Of a DNA stretch of 64,000 bases, positions 17,383-25,839 are shown in pieces. Below the pieces are notes generated by a model. That model saw nothing but the letters and a program-made list of their open reading frames with translations. It was not told where the DNA came from and made no database searches. Both the position numbers and the translations under genes were made by a program. Within the stretch, counting starts at the first letter, position 1. The number at the start of each line of letters is the position of its first letter. The stretch is from Verrucomicrobiaceae bacterium (GTDB lineage: Bacteria; Verrucomicrobiota; Verrucomicrobiia; Verrucomicrobiales; Verrucomicrobiaceae): positions 1-64,000 of the forward strand of contig JAIYDW010000094.1 in the NCBI GenBank assembly GCA_027487315.1, read 5' to 3'.

Positions 17383-18084
17383 TCAATACTGGAAACGCGC
17401 GCCGAGCACCAAGGCCGAAAACTCAGCACCACCAATGCCTCCATTGCCAAAATCATACAGGTCAAGGTAACGATACTCGCCGTAGACCGAGAAGTTCTCC
17501 GCTAATTCCACCTCAACACCGGCCAGCAACTGATAGGCAAAACTCGCCTCTCCCCCATCATCCAGGGACCTCTCACGCCGTCCTCGCTCCTGATAGGCTA
17601 CGTTATTCTGATATCCGTACCCAAATCCAACACCTGCTCCAATGTAGGGTTTGATCGCCCCAATCCAACCCGCATCCGGACCCAGCATCGACTCAAGATC
17701 AAACTGAATAATGCCATTCGTCATGGCTCCGAAAGCCCCCAAATCAGACCGATACTTGGTTCCACGACGCGAGCCTGAAACTTCCTGATTGAGGTAATAG
17801 AACTCAAGTTCAGCCGCCAAGTTGATCCCAACGGGGGTCACCCACTTGTATCCAAACTCAACCCCAGCAATCCAACCCAACTTGCTTCCATCTACAGGGA
17901 CATCTTTGATTCGACCTGTCGTCACAGTATCCCCAACATTCACTCCACCCACGAAAGTGCCAACATAGGATCCATGCAGTCGGCTGGCCTTGGCGGTGCT
18001 GACCGTGTCAAAATAGATCTCCGCTGCATCGGAGGAAGTGTATCCAACTAGCAGGAAGGCGGCGGCGAGTAACTTCAATTTCAT
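17383..18084 (-). CDS. Outer-membrane beta-barrel protein (small porin-like fold)
   Basis: The product is 233 aa with a signal peptide (MKLKLLAAAFLLVGYTSSDAAE). Alternating hydrophobic strands follow: IAGVEFGYKWVTPVGINLAA, IKPYIGAGVGFGYGYQNN, FSVYGEYRYLDLYDFG. It ends in the aromatic outer-membrane signature LVLGARFQY. The size and the YIGAGVG / YGEYRY pattern match 8-stranded OmpA/OmpW-like barrels. It is paralogous to the next upstream gene (18119-18913), 34 bp away. Function is unknown; such small barrels are usually structural or adhesive. Confidence 0.8.
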   Translation of the reverse strand: MKLKLLAAAFLLVGYTSSDAAEIYFDTVSTAKASRLHGSYVGTFVGGVNVGDTVTTGRIKDVPVDGSKLGWIAGVEFGYKWVTPVGINLAAELEFYYLNQEVSGSRRGTKYRSDLGAFGAMTNGIIQFDLESMLGPDAGWIGAIKPYIGAGVGFGYGYQNNVAYQERGRRERSLDDGGEASFAYQLLAGVEVELAENFSVYGEYRYLDLYDFGNGGIGGAEFSALVLGARFQY

Positions 18085-18118
18085 AAAGGAGAGGGTCTAG
18101 TGTGAACGGACTGAAAGG

Positions 18119-18913
18119 TTAATAGCGGTAACGGAATCCAATGGCGTATCCCTTGGTCTGCATATCAACAACGTCTTCCAGCTCGCCAAAATTGAATTCT
18201 CGATACTCGGCAAAGACACCGTATTTGTCGTTCCAAGTGTATTCGATGCCGCCAAACCACTGCCAGGAGCTGATGAATTCATCCATCGCAAAAGGAGTTT
18301 CAAGCGACAGCGTTCCAGGATTTGCTCCCGTAAACTGATCTTTTGACTGATACAGCTGATTCCGAAACCATACCTGCCCCCCACCTACACCCGCACCAAG
18401 ATACGGCTTCAAACCCGCAACAAACTTTCCGAGCCTCGCCCGATACCGCCACAGGTCTAAGCTAATAGACCCATTCACCATGAAAAAGACCGCGTTCATA
18501 TCCGTCTCGTAAGTGGCAAGTCCATTCCCTGCCAATGCGGCCAAAGTCGCCTCATCAGCCTGCCCCTTGATATCAGTGGAAAGGAAACTCCCCTCGAACT
18601 CCAACGAGAACTGCAACGGCGCTTTCTTGGATCGCCAACTTTTCCCTACCTCAATCCCAAAAACGCCAGCACCGTCACGGCCCTGCATCGGATAACTGAG
18701 TCCACCAATCGACACATCACCTGTCTGAGTGCTATTAGCCCCCCCAAACGCGCCCACATAGGGCCCATACTTCCGCTTCGTAGCGGGGTCTTCCTGCACA
18801 GACTTGAGCGACTTCAACTCGATCTCCCCCGCGTTCCCTTTCGGACACACAAGGATTCCGGCCACAATGGAGGCAAGTAGAATTCGGGGAAACATAGGCG
18901 GGAGACAGTTCAT
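18119..18913 (-). CDS. Outer-membrane beta-barrel protein, paralogue of the neighbour
   Basis: I choose the ATG at 18913 (264 aa); the ATG at 18895 is equally possible and neither has a Shine-Dalgarno. The track start at 19003 would put coding sequence over the candidate operator and delay the signal peptide. The signal MFPRILLASIVAGILVCPKGNAG is followed by GVFGIEVGKSWRSKKAPLQF, LKPYLGAGVGGGQVW and KYGVFAEYREFNFG, ending GYAIGFRYRY. The LKPYLGAGVG and FAEYRE strands correspond to those of the 17383-18084 product, so the pair arose by duplication. It is the first gene of the operon. Confidence 0.8.
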   Translation of the reverse strand: MNCLPPMFPRILLASIVAGILVCPKGNAGEIELKSLKSVQEDPATKRKYGPYVGAFGGANSTQTGDVSIGGLSYPMQGRDGAGVFGIEVGKSWRSKKAPLQFSLEFEGSFLSTDIKGQADEATLAALAGNGLATYETDMNAVFFMVNGSISLDLWRYRARLGKFVAGLKPYLGAGVGGGQVWFRNQLYQSKDQFTGANPGTLSLETPFAMDEFISSWQWFGGIEYTWNDKYGVFAEYREFNFGELEDVVDMQTKGYAIGFRYRY

Positions 18914-18986
18914 TTTAGCCGCTGAACGGCTTGATTGAATAGGCGGTTCTGTTAACTTCGCAAGTCCCGGTTCGAAAAGAGTTCGC

Positions 18987-19004
18987 TGTGAACATTTTGT
19001 CACA
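18987..19004. promoter_or_regulatory. Near-perfect copy of the TGTGAC-N6-GTCACA motif
   Basis: The sequence reads TGTGAA-CATTTT-GTCACA. It lies almost midway between two divergent genes: 73 bp from the barrel gene start at 18913 and 79 bp from the pseudoprotease gene start at 19084. Confidence 0.5.
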
Positions 19005-19083
19005 AATCATCACGTGTTTGCCTCCCTGGACTCGCTGACGTCTCGGTTGCCACCCTTCCTCCATCCAATAGAATCTCCAACCG

Positions 19084-20832
19084 GTGCCACGTCCCAGCTC
19101 CATTCTTACCCCCCCATTTGCCCCGTCCTTCTTGGGGATTCTCCAATTCCTCGTCGTTTCGGCGACCCTCTGCCCAACCAACTTACCACTGCCAGCTTTC
19201 GCACAAACACCCGCTCCACCAGTCCAGCTACCCCTCCCTGACGCTCCAGGCCTTCCTCCAGGCCTCGATAACTCGCCCAACCCCCTTCTCGACTTCAAAA
19301 GCCGCGATGCCGCCAAGCGGGCCCAAAAAAGCGACTCCGATGACGCCAACCTCCAACCCCTTTCCCCCTTCATGCCAGGCGAACAACCGCCACCGCTTCC
19401 CCAAGAACCTCCCACCGCTCCACTCACCCCCACTCAGAAGGAACTCATGGCGCTCGCTCAAAAAGTCGCCGGCTCCGTCATCAGCCTCCGCGTTTGGGAT
19501 GAATTCGGTGGCCTTCTTACCTCCGGCGTCGGTTGTTTCGTCTCCAATGACGGCCTCATCCTAACCGACGCCAATCTGCTTCACCCCGAAATTGCGGATC
19601 GTATCGACTACATCACCACCACTGCTGCAAACGGAACCAACCACCGCGTCACCGGATTCTACCTCGCCGACCTCACTTCTGGAGTCGCCCTCCTTCAAAG
19701 CGATGGTCCCCCAGCCGCCGCGCTCGAACTCAAAACAGAGGTCGACTTCAGCAAGCCTCTTCCATGCCGGGTAGTCGCCTTGTCAGACAAACGTGGCCTC
19801 CTCATCGCCGACGCCGAAGTCTCACTCGATGACACTCTCGCGGGCCAGGGCTGGCTCACCCTTCGTGGAGACGACTCCCCCGGCGGTGTTGGCTCTCCAG
19901 TCCTTTCATCAAATGGCTCTGTCATCGGCATCGTCGCCATGAAGACGCCCCTCGATAGTTGGATGAATTTTGCTCTACCCGCCAGCCAAGCCGCTTTCGA
20001 AACCCAACGCAAACGCCCCAAACTCAAACTCTTATCCGAACTTCCTCAATCCCCTAAGGTCAATGATGTCGTCAACGACCCTGACTTCACCACCGCCTTC
20101 ACTTTGCTGGCTGAAAACAACCCCACTCGCGCCGCGCGCATCCTCCTCAAACTCACCAAACGCTACCCCCGCAGTGCCGAGTGCTGGGCACTTCTCGGCC
20201 TCGCCTCATCCTCCCTCGGAGCCAATCCAGACGCTCTCTCCTGCCAACGCCGCTCCGTCGCCCTCGACCCCGCTTCGGGCCTCTATTGGCACCAAATGGC
20301 CCAGGGCCAAAACCGCGCCAAAAGCGCCGACAAGGGCGCCATCACCCTCGATCAGGAGGAATATCAAGCCCTCGTTCAAGCCACTTACCTCGACCCCACC
20401 GACCGCGTCAGTTGGCTCCTCCTCGGCACCCAACACCTCAAAGCCGGTCGACTCCAGGAAGCCGATGAAGCCCTCGAACGCCTGACGTTCCTTGCCCCCT
20501 CCTACTCTCAAGGCTTTTACCTGTCAGCCGTCGCCAAGTCCCGACTCGCTGATTACCCCGCAGCCCTCTCCGCCCTGGATCGTTGCCTGCAAATCAACAG
20601 CCGCCTCGACAATGCCTGGTTCTTCCTCGGTCTCATCCACGACAAAACCGGCGACTATTCCAAGGCTGCCCTCGCCTTTCAAAAGGCGGTTCGCGTCAAC
20701 CCAGACCACCCCAATGCCTGGCTTAACCTCGCCCATGCCCTCCGCAAAGCCAAACGCCCAACCGAAGCCAGCCAAGCCTTCCGCGAACATCAAAAACGCA
20801 CCGACCAACGCCGCCGCAAACAACAACCGTAA
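19084..20832 (+). CDS. Trypsin-fold pseudoprotease fused to TPR repeats
   Basis: The product is 582 aa from a GTG start with a long signal region (cleaved near FAQ, about 41), then a Pro-rich linker. Residues about 120-305 align with the DegP/HtrA-type trypsin fold: GCFVSNDGLILTDANLL, LTSGVALLQ, SPGGVGSPVLSSNGSVIGI. Each catalytic position is altered: the His of the TNAHVV-type motif is Asn164, the Asp of the TDLAVL-type motif is Gly200, and the Ser of GNSGGP is Val269. Residues about 340-575 are TPRs (DNAWFFLGLIHDKTGDYSKA, NAWLNLAHALRKAKRPTEAS). It is probably a periplasmic binding or scaffold protein, not a protease. It diverges from the barrel/BamD operon. The fold call is firm by pattern; the role is inference. 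Confidence 0.8.
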   Translation: MPRPSSILTPPFAPSFLGILQFLVVSATLCPTNLPLPAFAQTPAPPVQLPLPDAPGLPPGLDNSPNPLLDFKSRDAAKRAQKSDSDDANLQPLSPFMPGEQPPPLPQEPPTAPLTPTQKELMALAQKVAGSVISLRVWDEFGGLLTSGVGCFVSNDGLILTDANLLHPEIADRIDYITTTAANGTNHRVTGFYLADLTSGVALLQSDGPPAAALELKTEVDFSKPLPCRVVALSDKRGLLIADAEVSLDDTLAGQGWLTLRGDDSPGGVGSPVLSSNGSVIGIVAMKTPLDSWMNFALPASQAAFETQRKRPKLKLLSELPQSPKVNDVVNDPDFTTAFTLLAENNPTRAARILLKLTKRYPRSAECWALLGLASSSLGANPDALSCQRRSVALDPASGLYWHQMAQGQNRAKSADKGAITLDQEEYQALVQATYLDPTDRVSWLLLGTQHLKAGRLQEADEALERLTFLAPSYSQGFYLSAVAKSRLADYPAALSALDRCLQINSRLDNAWFFLGLIHDKTGDYSKAALAFQKAVRVNPDHPNAWLNLAHALRKAKRPTEASQAFREHQKRTDQRRRKQQP

Positions 20833-20840
20833 CCCACCCC

Positions 20841-21016
20841 AAAGTACCCTTCACCGCTCCGTCGTGAAGCCCCCCAAAGTACCCTTCATCGCTCCGTCGT
20901 GAAGCCCCCCAAAGTACCCTTCATCGCTCCGTCGTGAAGCCCTCCAAAGTACCCTTCATCGCTCCGTCGTGATGCCTCCCAAAGTACCCTTTATCGCTCC
21001 GTCGTGATGCCTCCCA
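20841..21016. repeat. Tandem array, 35-bp unit, five copies
   Basis: The word AAAGTACCCTT begins units at 20841, 20876, 20911, 20946 and 20981, an exact 35-bp period. Units continue with CACCGCTCCGTCGTGAAGCC or close variants. Single-base changes accumulate toward the right end (GAAGCC becomes GATGCC). It starts 8 bp after the pseudoprotease stop codon. There are no unique spacers, so it is not a CRISPR. Confidence 0.9.
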
Positions 21017-21134
21017 AGCGAAGCCACTTCTCCCTTACCCACTCCTTCACGAGTCCATCAATAACCCGATTTCCAAAGTCCGAAGTGCCTCAGGCGTTGC
21101 TAGACTGGTCTAGCCTTCACCCTCGCGAGTCATG

Positions 21135-21336
21135 TCGGTTGTCTCCCCGTAGGCGCATTCGCCAGAATGCGTTCTTCATCCCCAAACCAAACAGAATCCA
21201 TAGCGGGCAAGTGGCCAATGCAACCAATGAGACCGCTCCAACCGCTGGCAATGGGACAAGCATTTCGAGAACCGGTCGGTCTCCTCGTAGGCGCATTCGC
21301 CACAATGCGTTTTCCTAACCCCAGACCAAACAAGAA
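21135..21336. repeat. Direct repeat pair (about 61 bp) with internal hairpin
   Basis: Copies at 21135-21195 and 21276-21336 share the core GTAGGCGCATTCGCCA-AATGCG and a CCAAACAA-type end. GCATTC-GCCA-GAATGC in the first copy is an inverted repeat. The pair brackets a segment that recurs near 46.5 kb. Confidence 0.75.
21204..21277. repeat. Dispersed repeat, copy A
   Basis: It shares CGGGCA..., CCAATGAG-CCGCTCC and GACAAGCATTTCGAGAA with 46471-46545, in the same order, orientation and approximate spacing. Both copies are intergenic. Confidence 0.75.
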
Positions 21337-21360
21337 GCCCCCTCACCGAAGTGAGAGGGC
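21337..21360 (-). terminator. Terminator of the 1215-aa Ig-like protein gene
   Basis: On the minus strand GCCCTCTCAC, a TTCG tetraloop and GTGAGGGGGC form a 10-bp stem with one mismatch, followed by TTCTTGTTT. It lies 21 bp after the stop codon of the minus-strand gene. Confidence 0.8.
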
Positions 21361-21381
21361 TCCACACTTTGCCCCACAACC

Positions 21382-24300
21382 TTAAGGCACCACTGGCACT
21401 GGCTGAACCACCACTTTCCCACCCTCCTGCGGGCTATTCGAAGTCGTCTGCCCCACCACAGTAGGCAGTTGGTTCAAGATGAAATATCCCTCGCCCTTGT
21501 TCTTCACGATCAAGCCTTGATAAGTCACCGCCCGTGTGACGGTCGCGGTCGGCACCAGGGGATTCGGTTCAACAAGGGTGAACTTCCCACTGAAGGCTCC
21601 CGTACTGCTGACAAACGATAGGGTCACCTTGCGGGTGTTCGGGATGCCGGGATTGAAGGTCACTTTGTTGCTGGTCGACACGTTCGCCTTCACCACCGGC
21701 ATCGCTGGCAGCGCCGTCACAACCCCAGCTTCCGTCAGCAGCACCTCGATTTCATTGGCCGCATCACTCAACCCCAAGACCCGGGGATTCGCTGTTGGAT
21801 TCGCCGTCGTGGGCTTGGCGGGAGCCACGTACCGCGCCCCGTTCACGCTCGCTGAAAGCACGGCTGGGAAACCACTCCGGTAGAGGCGATTGCTCGTCGC
21901 CGAGTTCGCCGGCCTCGACCATGTCAGACCCACTGCGGACACCGTGTTATCTGCTGGCGTGAGCCCAGTCGTGATATCCAACGTCCCCAAAATGGATCCC
22001 ATCACGGGTAGCTTCGTCCCATACAGGGTTCGGAACAAAAGCATTTGCCCGGTCGGTCCCGCAAAGCTCGACGTCGAAATCGACGACCCGTCTGATAGCC
22101 TACCCGCAATCGTCAACCGACCCGTGGTGGCACTCACATTGAACGAAAGGAATCCCGTGCCCTTCGGCGCTTCGGCACTCGTCAAGGCCGTGTTGTCAAG
22201 CGTCACGTGGTTGGTGTACAAGCCCGCAATCGCATCCGCGCGATTCGAGCTGGACCATGGATTTCTCCACGCATCGAAAGTCGCCGTTGCGACCCCATCC
22301 GAGACCGTTCCCGTTCCGTTCTCCACCGTCCCAGTCAGCCCTTCAATCGTGAAGGCCACTAGCAAGTCGGAGAATCCCTTCCTTTTGATCGGGTTCGCCA
22401 CCACCCGCAATTGGGTCAGTTCTGTCGGATCGACAACGCCAACCCCGGTGAAAGAATACACCTTGGTCCCTAAAGTCACCTTACCGCTGGTGACTCCCCC
22501 AGTCGAGGACACAGTGAAATCCACCCGTCCACCCAGCGCCCCGCTTCCAGGCGACGCATCAACCAGGATCCCGGGAGTACGCGCAATCGGTCCCGCAAAA
22601 ACTCCAGCCGTACCGGTCGGCAATCCTGTGATCAAAAGACGCGTCGTCAACACGGCCGACCCAAACGAATTCTTCGCGGTCACCTTCACCGCATACGGTG
22701 TCGACTTAAACACCGTCGGTGTCCCCTCAACAACCCCCGTGGTAGGGTTCACTCTAACTCCGGTTGGCAAGCCCGTTGCCGAAAAACTGGTCGCCGAACG
22801 GAAGATATTGTTCGCCGGCTCATCTGGCGCCAACGCCGGCTTGAACGAATACACCCTCCGCACCTGGCCCGCTGTCAAATCGCCGGTATGCGCCCAAACA
22901 GGCTTCTGATTCGGTGGCCCTGCTTGCACACTGGTCGTCACGGCCGTGGTCGAACTGTTGTTGCTGTCGGACAACTCCACAACGGTGTTGTCTGGATCCG
23001 CCACCGCCCCTCCGATCGGCAGGACATAACTCCCCGCCGTTGAAGTCTTCACCGTCACCGTGAGCGGAACCGAACTGCTGGCCGCAACACTCCCACCCGA
23101 AAAGGTCACCACCCCAGCCGCTTGACCAACAGTGAAGCCGCTTCCCGACGCTCCAACATAAGTCAGCCCACTGGGCAACGTCACTCGAACACCCACTCCG
23201 CTTGCCGGAAGCAGTCCCGTGTTCTGAACCGTCACGCTGTAATTGAACTCAGCCTCAAGAAACGCCGACGTTGGACCCGTCACGGACGTCACCAAATCCG
23301 GGTTCGATACTGTCACCACCGCCGTGGCACTGTCGGTAGGCCCCGCTAAGTTGGTCGCTCTCACCCAAAAGCTTGTGCTCGTTGCAAGGTTGGGCGTTGT
23401 GAACGTGGCATTCGTCTCGCCTGCCAACGGGGTGCTCGTATCGCCAGACGCACCCTGATACCATTGCAGCGTCGGAGTCGGCGTCCCAGTGACCGCCACA
23501 CTCAGTGAGGTGCTTGTCCCCACGGCAATCGTCGTCGAATCCGGCTGATCCGTGAAACTCGGAAGCACCGGTGGCACCACCGTAAAGTTAAACACGTAAT
23601 TGCTCGCCATGTTGGCGGGCACAATGTCAGTCACCCCGCTGGCGAGCACGGTCACCACATACTCAGCCCCATATTGCAAGGGAGCGGAAGGCGTTAGAAG
23701 AACGGTCGTCGAATTGGTGACCGGCAGACCCGTAAAAGCCACCGGATTCCCCCCCGTCGTGATCGTGATCGCATTGCTCGTAAGCGAGACTTCCTTGCTG
23801 AACGTGATGCCAATCAAAGCGTTGATCGCAACCCCAGTAGCATCGTCGGCCGGCGAAGACGCAGCCACAAAAGGAAGATTCGTCGCCGTCAAAGTGATCG
23901 TCTCAGTGTCATCGAACCCGCCCACATTCGATACCCGTGCCCAGTAACTCGCAGTCGTGTTCACGGCCCCCAAAACCAAATTCGTCCCAGTCTCTCCCGA
24001 CAAGGGATTCGCCGTGTCGCCCGTGTTACCCGTATACCATTGCACCGTAGGCGTCGGCGTCCCCGAAGCAGTCACCGTCAAAGTCACAGGGCTCCCCGTC
24101 GTCACGTTCTGCGAGGGCGATTCCGAGGTAATCACAGGTGGAATCGCCGCTTCTGTCGTGAACGAAAAGGTGAAATTCTCAGCCATGTTATTGCTGCTCC
24201 CATCCGTCACGCCCGTTGCCAATACAGTGACCGTATGCAGCGTCCCATAGGCCAACGGTGCGGTCGGCGTCAGCACAACCGAACTCACGTTCGTAGCCGG

Positions 24301-25029
24301 CAATCCCGAAACCGCCACAGGGTTCCCACCCGCACTCACCGTGATCGCACCACCGGTGAGATTCACTGGTCCACTGAAATTTACAGTAACATTTGATGAC
24401 ACCAAAACCGCAGACGCTGAATTGGACGGTGTGGTTGAGATCACTGTCGGTGTCGCAATAGTCGACGCCAAGCGGTGTGGCACTGTGACGGGGTCCGCTG
24501 ATGCTGTCCCAACCAACGCGTTCATTCCATTTGCGGAATCCAACCCAAACCCAAAAAAACTGTCTTGGATCAGGTCTTGATTATCGGCCCACGTGAATCC
24601 GAAGGTTGCGGCTTCAAAAACACCATGCTGAGTCGCCAGGCTTAAATTACTGTTGTCCAAAACCCATGCATAAATCGCCCCACCCGCGATATCGCCTGGG
24701 ACGTTTTCATTGTTCGTTGAAAGATCGTAAGGCAGCGTCGAAGTTCCGTTTCCTGCGGTCCTCGTCCCAGTAGTCGAATAGTTCAGTGTCGAAGCGAAGG
24801 AACTTCCGGAGAGTGTGAAAGTGCCGATCTCGAAAAACAGATCGTCAAGTTCATCCACGGACAGGGAAAAATTCGTCCCAGGTGGGAAGTAGCCGAAACG
24901 GACGATACCACTAGTCAGGGGAGAGCCATCTGACCTGGCCATGTTGTTATCGCTGTCAAAGTTGAGGACAGCCGCATTGGATACCGATGCTAGAGCAAAT
25001 ATGAAGACTGCGAAGAGGGATCTAAACAT
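21382..25029 (-). CDS. Large secreted multi-domain Ig-like protein with PEP-CTERM-related N-terminal module
   Basis: The product is 1215 aa with a signal peptide (MFRSLFAVFIFALASVSNAAV). Residues about 20-190 are homologous to the ectodomain of the PEP-CTERM protein at 12556. Then come Big_5/SbsA-type Ig domains (about 195-295 and 385-485; VVLTPTAPLAYGTLHTVTV, VLLTPSAPLQYGAEYVVTV), alternating with Ig-like domains carrying PTVQWYTG or PTLQWYQG. A CARDB/DUF11-like domain (about 580-690, NTGLLPASGVGVRVTLPSGL) and a putative-Ig domain (LPTGVRVNPTTGVVEGTP) follow. The last 350 residues hold two FSGKF-type beta modules, a C-terminal layout also seen in the 46865-49270 product. It has no C-terminal anchor. 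Probable role: surface or matrix adhesion. Confidence 0.85.
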   Translation of the reverse strand: MFRSLFAVFIFALASVSNAAVLNFDSDNNMARSDGSPLTSGIVRFGYFPPGTNFSLSVDELDDLFFEIGTFTLSGSSFASTLNYSTTGTRTAGNGTSTLPYDLSTNNENVPGDIAGGAIYAWVLDNSNLSLATQHGVFEAATFGFTWADNQDLIQDSFFGFGLDSANGMNALVGTASADPVTVPHRLASTIATPTVISTTPSNSASAVLVSSNVTVNFSGPVNLTGGAITVSAGGNPVAVSGLPATNVSSVVLTPTAPLAYGTLHTVTVLATGVTDGSSNNMAENFTFSFTTEAAIPPVITSESPSQNVTTGSPVTLTVTASGTPTPTVQWYTGNTGDTANPLSGETGTNLVLGAVNTTASYWARVSNVGGFDDTETITLTATNLPFVAASSPADDATGVAINALIGITFSKEVSLTSNAITITTGGNPVAFTGLPVTNSTTVLLTPSAPLQYGAEYVVTVLASGVTDIVPANMASNYVFNFTVVPPVLPSFTDQPDSTTIAVGTSTSLSVAVTGTPTPTLQWYQGASGDTSTPLAGETNATFTTPNLATSTSFWVRATNLAGPTDSATAVVTVSNPDLVTSVTGPTSAFLEAEFNYSVTVQNTGLLPASGVGVRVTLPSGLTYVGASGSGFTVGQAAGVVTFSGGSVAASSSVPLTVTVKTSTAGSYVLPIGGAVADPDNTVVELSDSNNSSTTAVTTSVQAGPPNQKPVWAHTGDLTAGQVRRVYSFKPALAPDEPANNIFRSATSFSATGLPTGVRVNPTTGVVEGTPTVFKSTPYAVKVTAKNSFGSAVLTTRLLITGLPTGTAGVFAGPIARTPGILVDASPGSGALGGRVDFTVSSTGGVTSGKVTLGTKVYSFTGVGVVDPTELTQLRVVANPIKRKGFSDLLVAFTIEGLTGTVENGTGTVSDGVATATFDAWRNPWSSSNRADAIAGLYTNHVTLDNTALTSAEAPKGTGFLSFNVSATTGRLTIAGRLSDGSSISTSSFAGPTGQMLLFRTLYGTKLPVMGSILGTLDITTGLTPADNTVSAVGLTWSRPANSATSNRLYRSGFPAVLSASVNGARYVAPAKPTTANPTANPRVLGLSDAANEIEVLLTEAGVVTALPAMPVVKANVSTSNKVTFNPGIPNTRKVTLSFVSSTGAFSGKFTLVEPNPLVPTATVTRAVTYQGLIVKNKGEGYFILNQLPTVVGQTTSNSPQEGGKVVVQPVPVVP

Positions 25030-25108
25030 GATTTTCTAGGTTGTTGAGTTCTGACGTGTTCTGAGATTCGCGGACCTGGGGATTGTTCGAACTTTTTCTG
25101 GCTGGCAA

Positions 25109-25126
25109 TGTTAGGATTTCGTCACA
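25109..25126. promoter_or_regulatory. Imperfect copy of the TGTGAC-N6-GTCACA motif
   Basis: The sequence reads TGTTAG-GATTTC-GTCACA, 79 bp upstream of the start of the 1215-aa protein gene. Confidence 0.4.
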
Positions 25127-25291
25127 TTTACTTTTCCGGTGCCTCCTCCATCCATGCCGATCAGCATGAATTGGGAAGGTTTCAGGCTGACTACGACACC
25201 GGAACGAATGAAAATGACGGTCATTTTCGCCGTCTTGGCGACACAGGGGGTCGTTAATCGCACCCGATCGCAGCCCGCACAAAATCATCAA

Positions 25292-25309
25292 TGTGACCTT
25301 TTTGTCACA
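25292..25309. promoter_or_regulatory. Perfect palindrome TGTGAC-N6-GTCACA (candidate operator)
   Basis: Both six-base arms are exact and flank CTTTTT. It is 131 bp before the small membrane-protein gene and 262 bp from the 1215-aa protein gene. Confidence 0.55.
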
Positions 25310-25440
25310 ATAGTCCTTCCCCCAATCCATACTCCACCTAAGTCTAATCTTGTATCCATGCAACGAGACTGCCACACTGCACCTCTTGAAAACTGCTATC
25401 GGCAAACGCAACAGATAAGGGTCGCTAAAACCTTTTGATC

Positions 25441-25839
25441 ATGTTCCTCGCTCTCTCAGAAACGCCCTATTCTAGTCTACTCAGCACCGTTGGAGTTTCA
25501 GCCATTCTTGCCACAGCGCTAGCCTGCTGGGCCTTCATCATGGCCCGCAATCCAACCCGCTGGCGCCGTTGGTGGATGACCCAGTTCGGCATGGCTGACC
25601 TCAACAGCAGCCGCGAAATGCGGCGAAAACAGGAACAATTCCTGGCCATCGGTTCTTCGATCATCTGTCTCCTAGCGTTTGCGCTCAGCCTGTCCTGCAC
25701 CGTCTGGACCAAGCTCACCATCGATGACATCCGGTCCAAAGCGACCGCCAGCACGCAGTCTTCCTCCAAATCCCGAAACGTGGCCATCGCAAGGCCCCAG
25801 CCAGCCATTAGGAAGCCCGGAGCCACTTTTATTCCGTAG
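25441..25839 (+). CDS. Small membrane protein of unknown function
   Basis: The product is 132 aa from the ATG at 25441; the track start at 25435 is a TTG two codons earlier. Two hydrophobic segments are visible: about 9-34 (LLSTVGVSAILATALACWAF) and 68-88 (GSSIICLLAFALSLSCTVWT). Between them lies a basic, amphipathic loop (NPTRWRRWWMTQFGMAD), and the tail is Ser/Pro/Arg-rich. I recognise no family. Codon use fits its neighbours, which supports its being real. It may be controlled by the palindromes upstream. Confidence 0.55.
   Translation: MFLALSETPYSSLLSTVGVSAILATALACWAFIMARNPTRWRRWWMTQFGMADLNSSREMRRKQEQFLAIGSSIICLLAFALSLSCTVWTKLTIDDIRSKATASTQSSSKSRNVAIARPQPAIRKPGATFIP

Larger units (their letters stand above)
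20833..21381. other. Repeat-filled spacer, no gene
   Basis: This is 549 bp between a plus gene end and a minus gene end. It holds a 35-bp tandem array, a 61-bp direct repeat pair, part of a dispersed repeat also found near 46.5 kb, and a terminator. The overlapping small ORFs on both strands follow the repeats and are not supported as genes. Confidence 0.6.
25030..25440. promoter_or_regulatory. Divergent intergenic region with two palindrome sites
   Basis: This is 411 bp between the 1215-aa protein gene and a small membrane-protein gene. It holds motif copies at 25109-25126 and 25292-25309. ORFs listed here on both strands (99 and 129 aa) lack any domain or signal and are not supported. Confidence 0.5.

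Noticed and set aside
20841-21016. Possible CRISPR array
   Set aside because: The whole 35-bp unit is repeated; there are no unique spacers.
25022-25438. 129-aa minus and 99-aa plus ORFs
   Set aside because: They overlap the promoter region with the operator candidates, have no recognisable domain and codon use unlike real neighbours.
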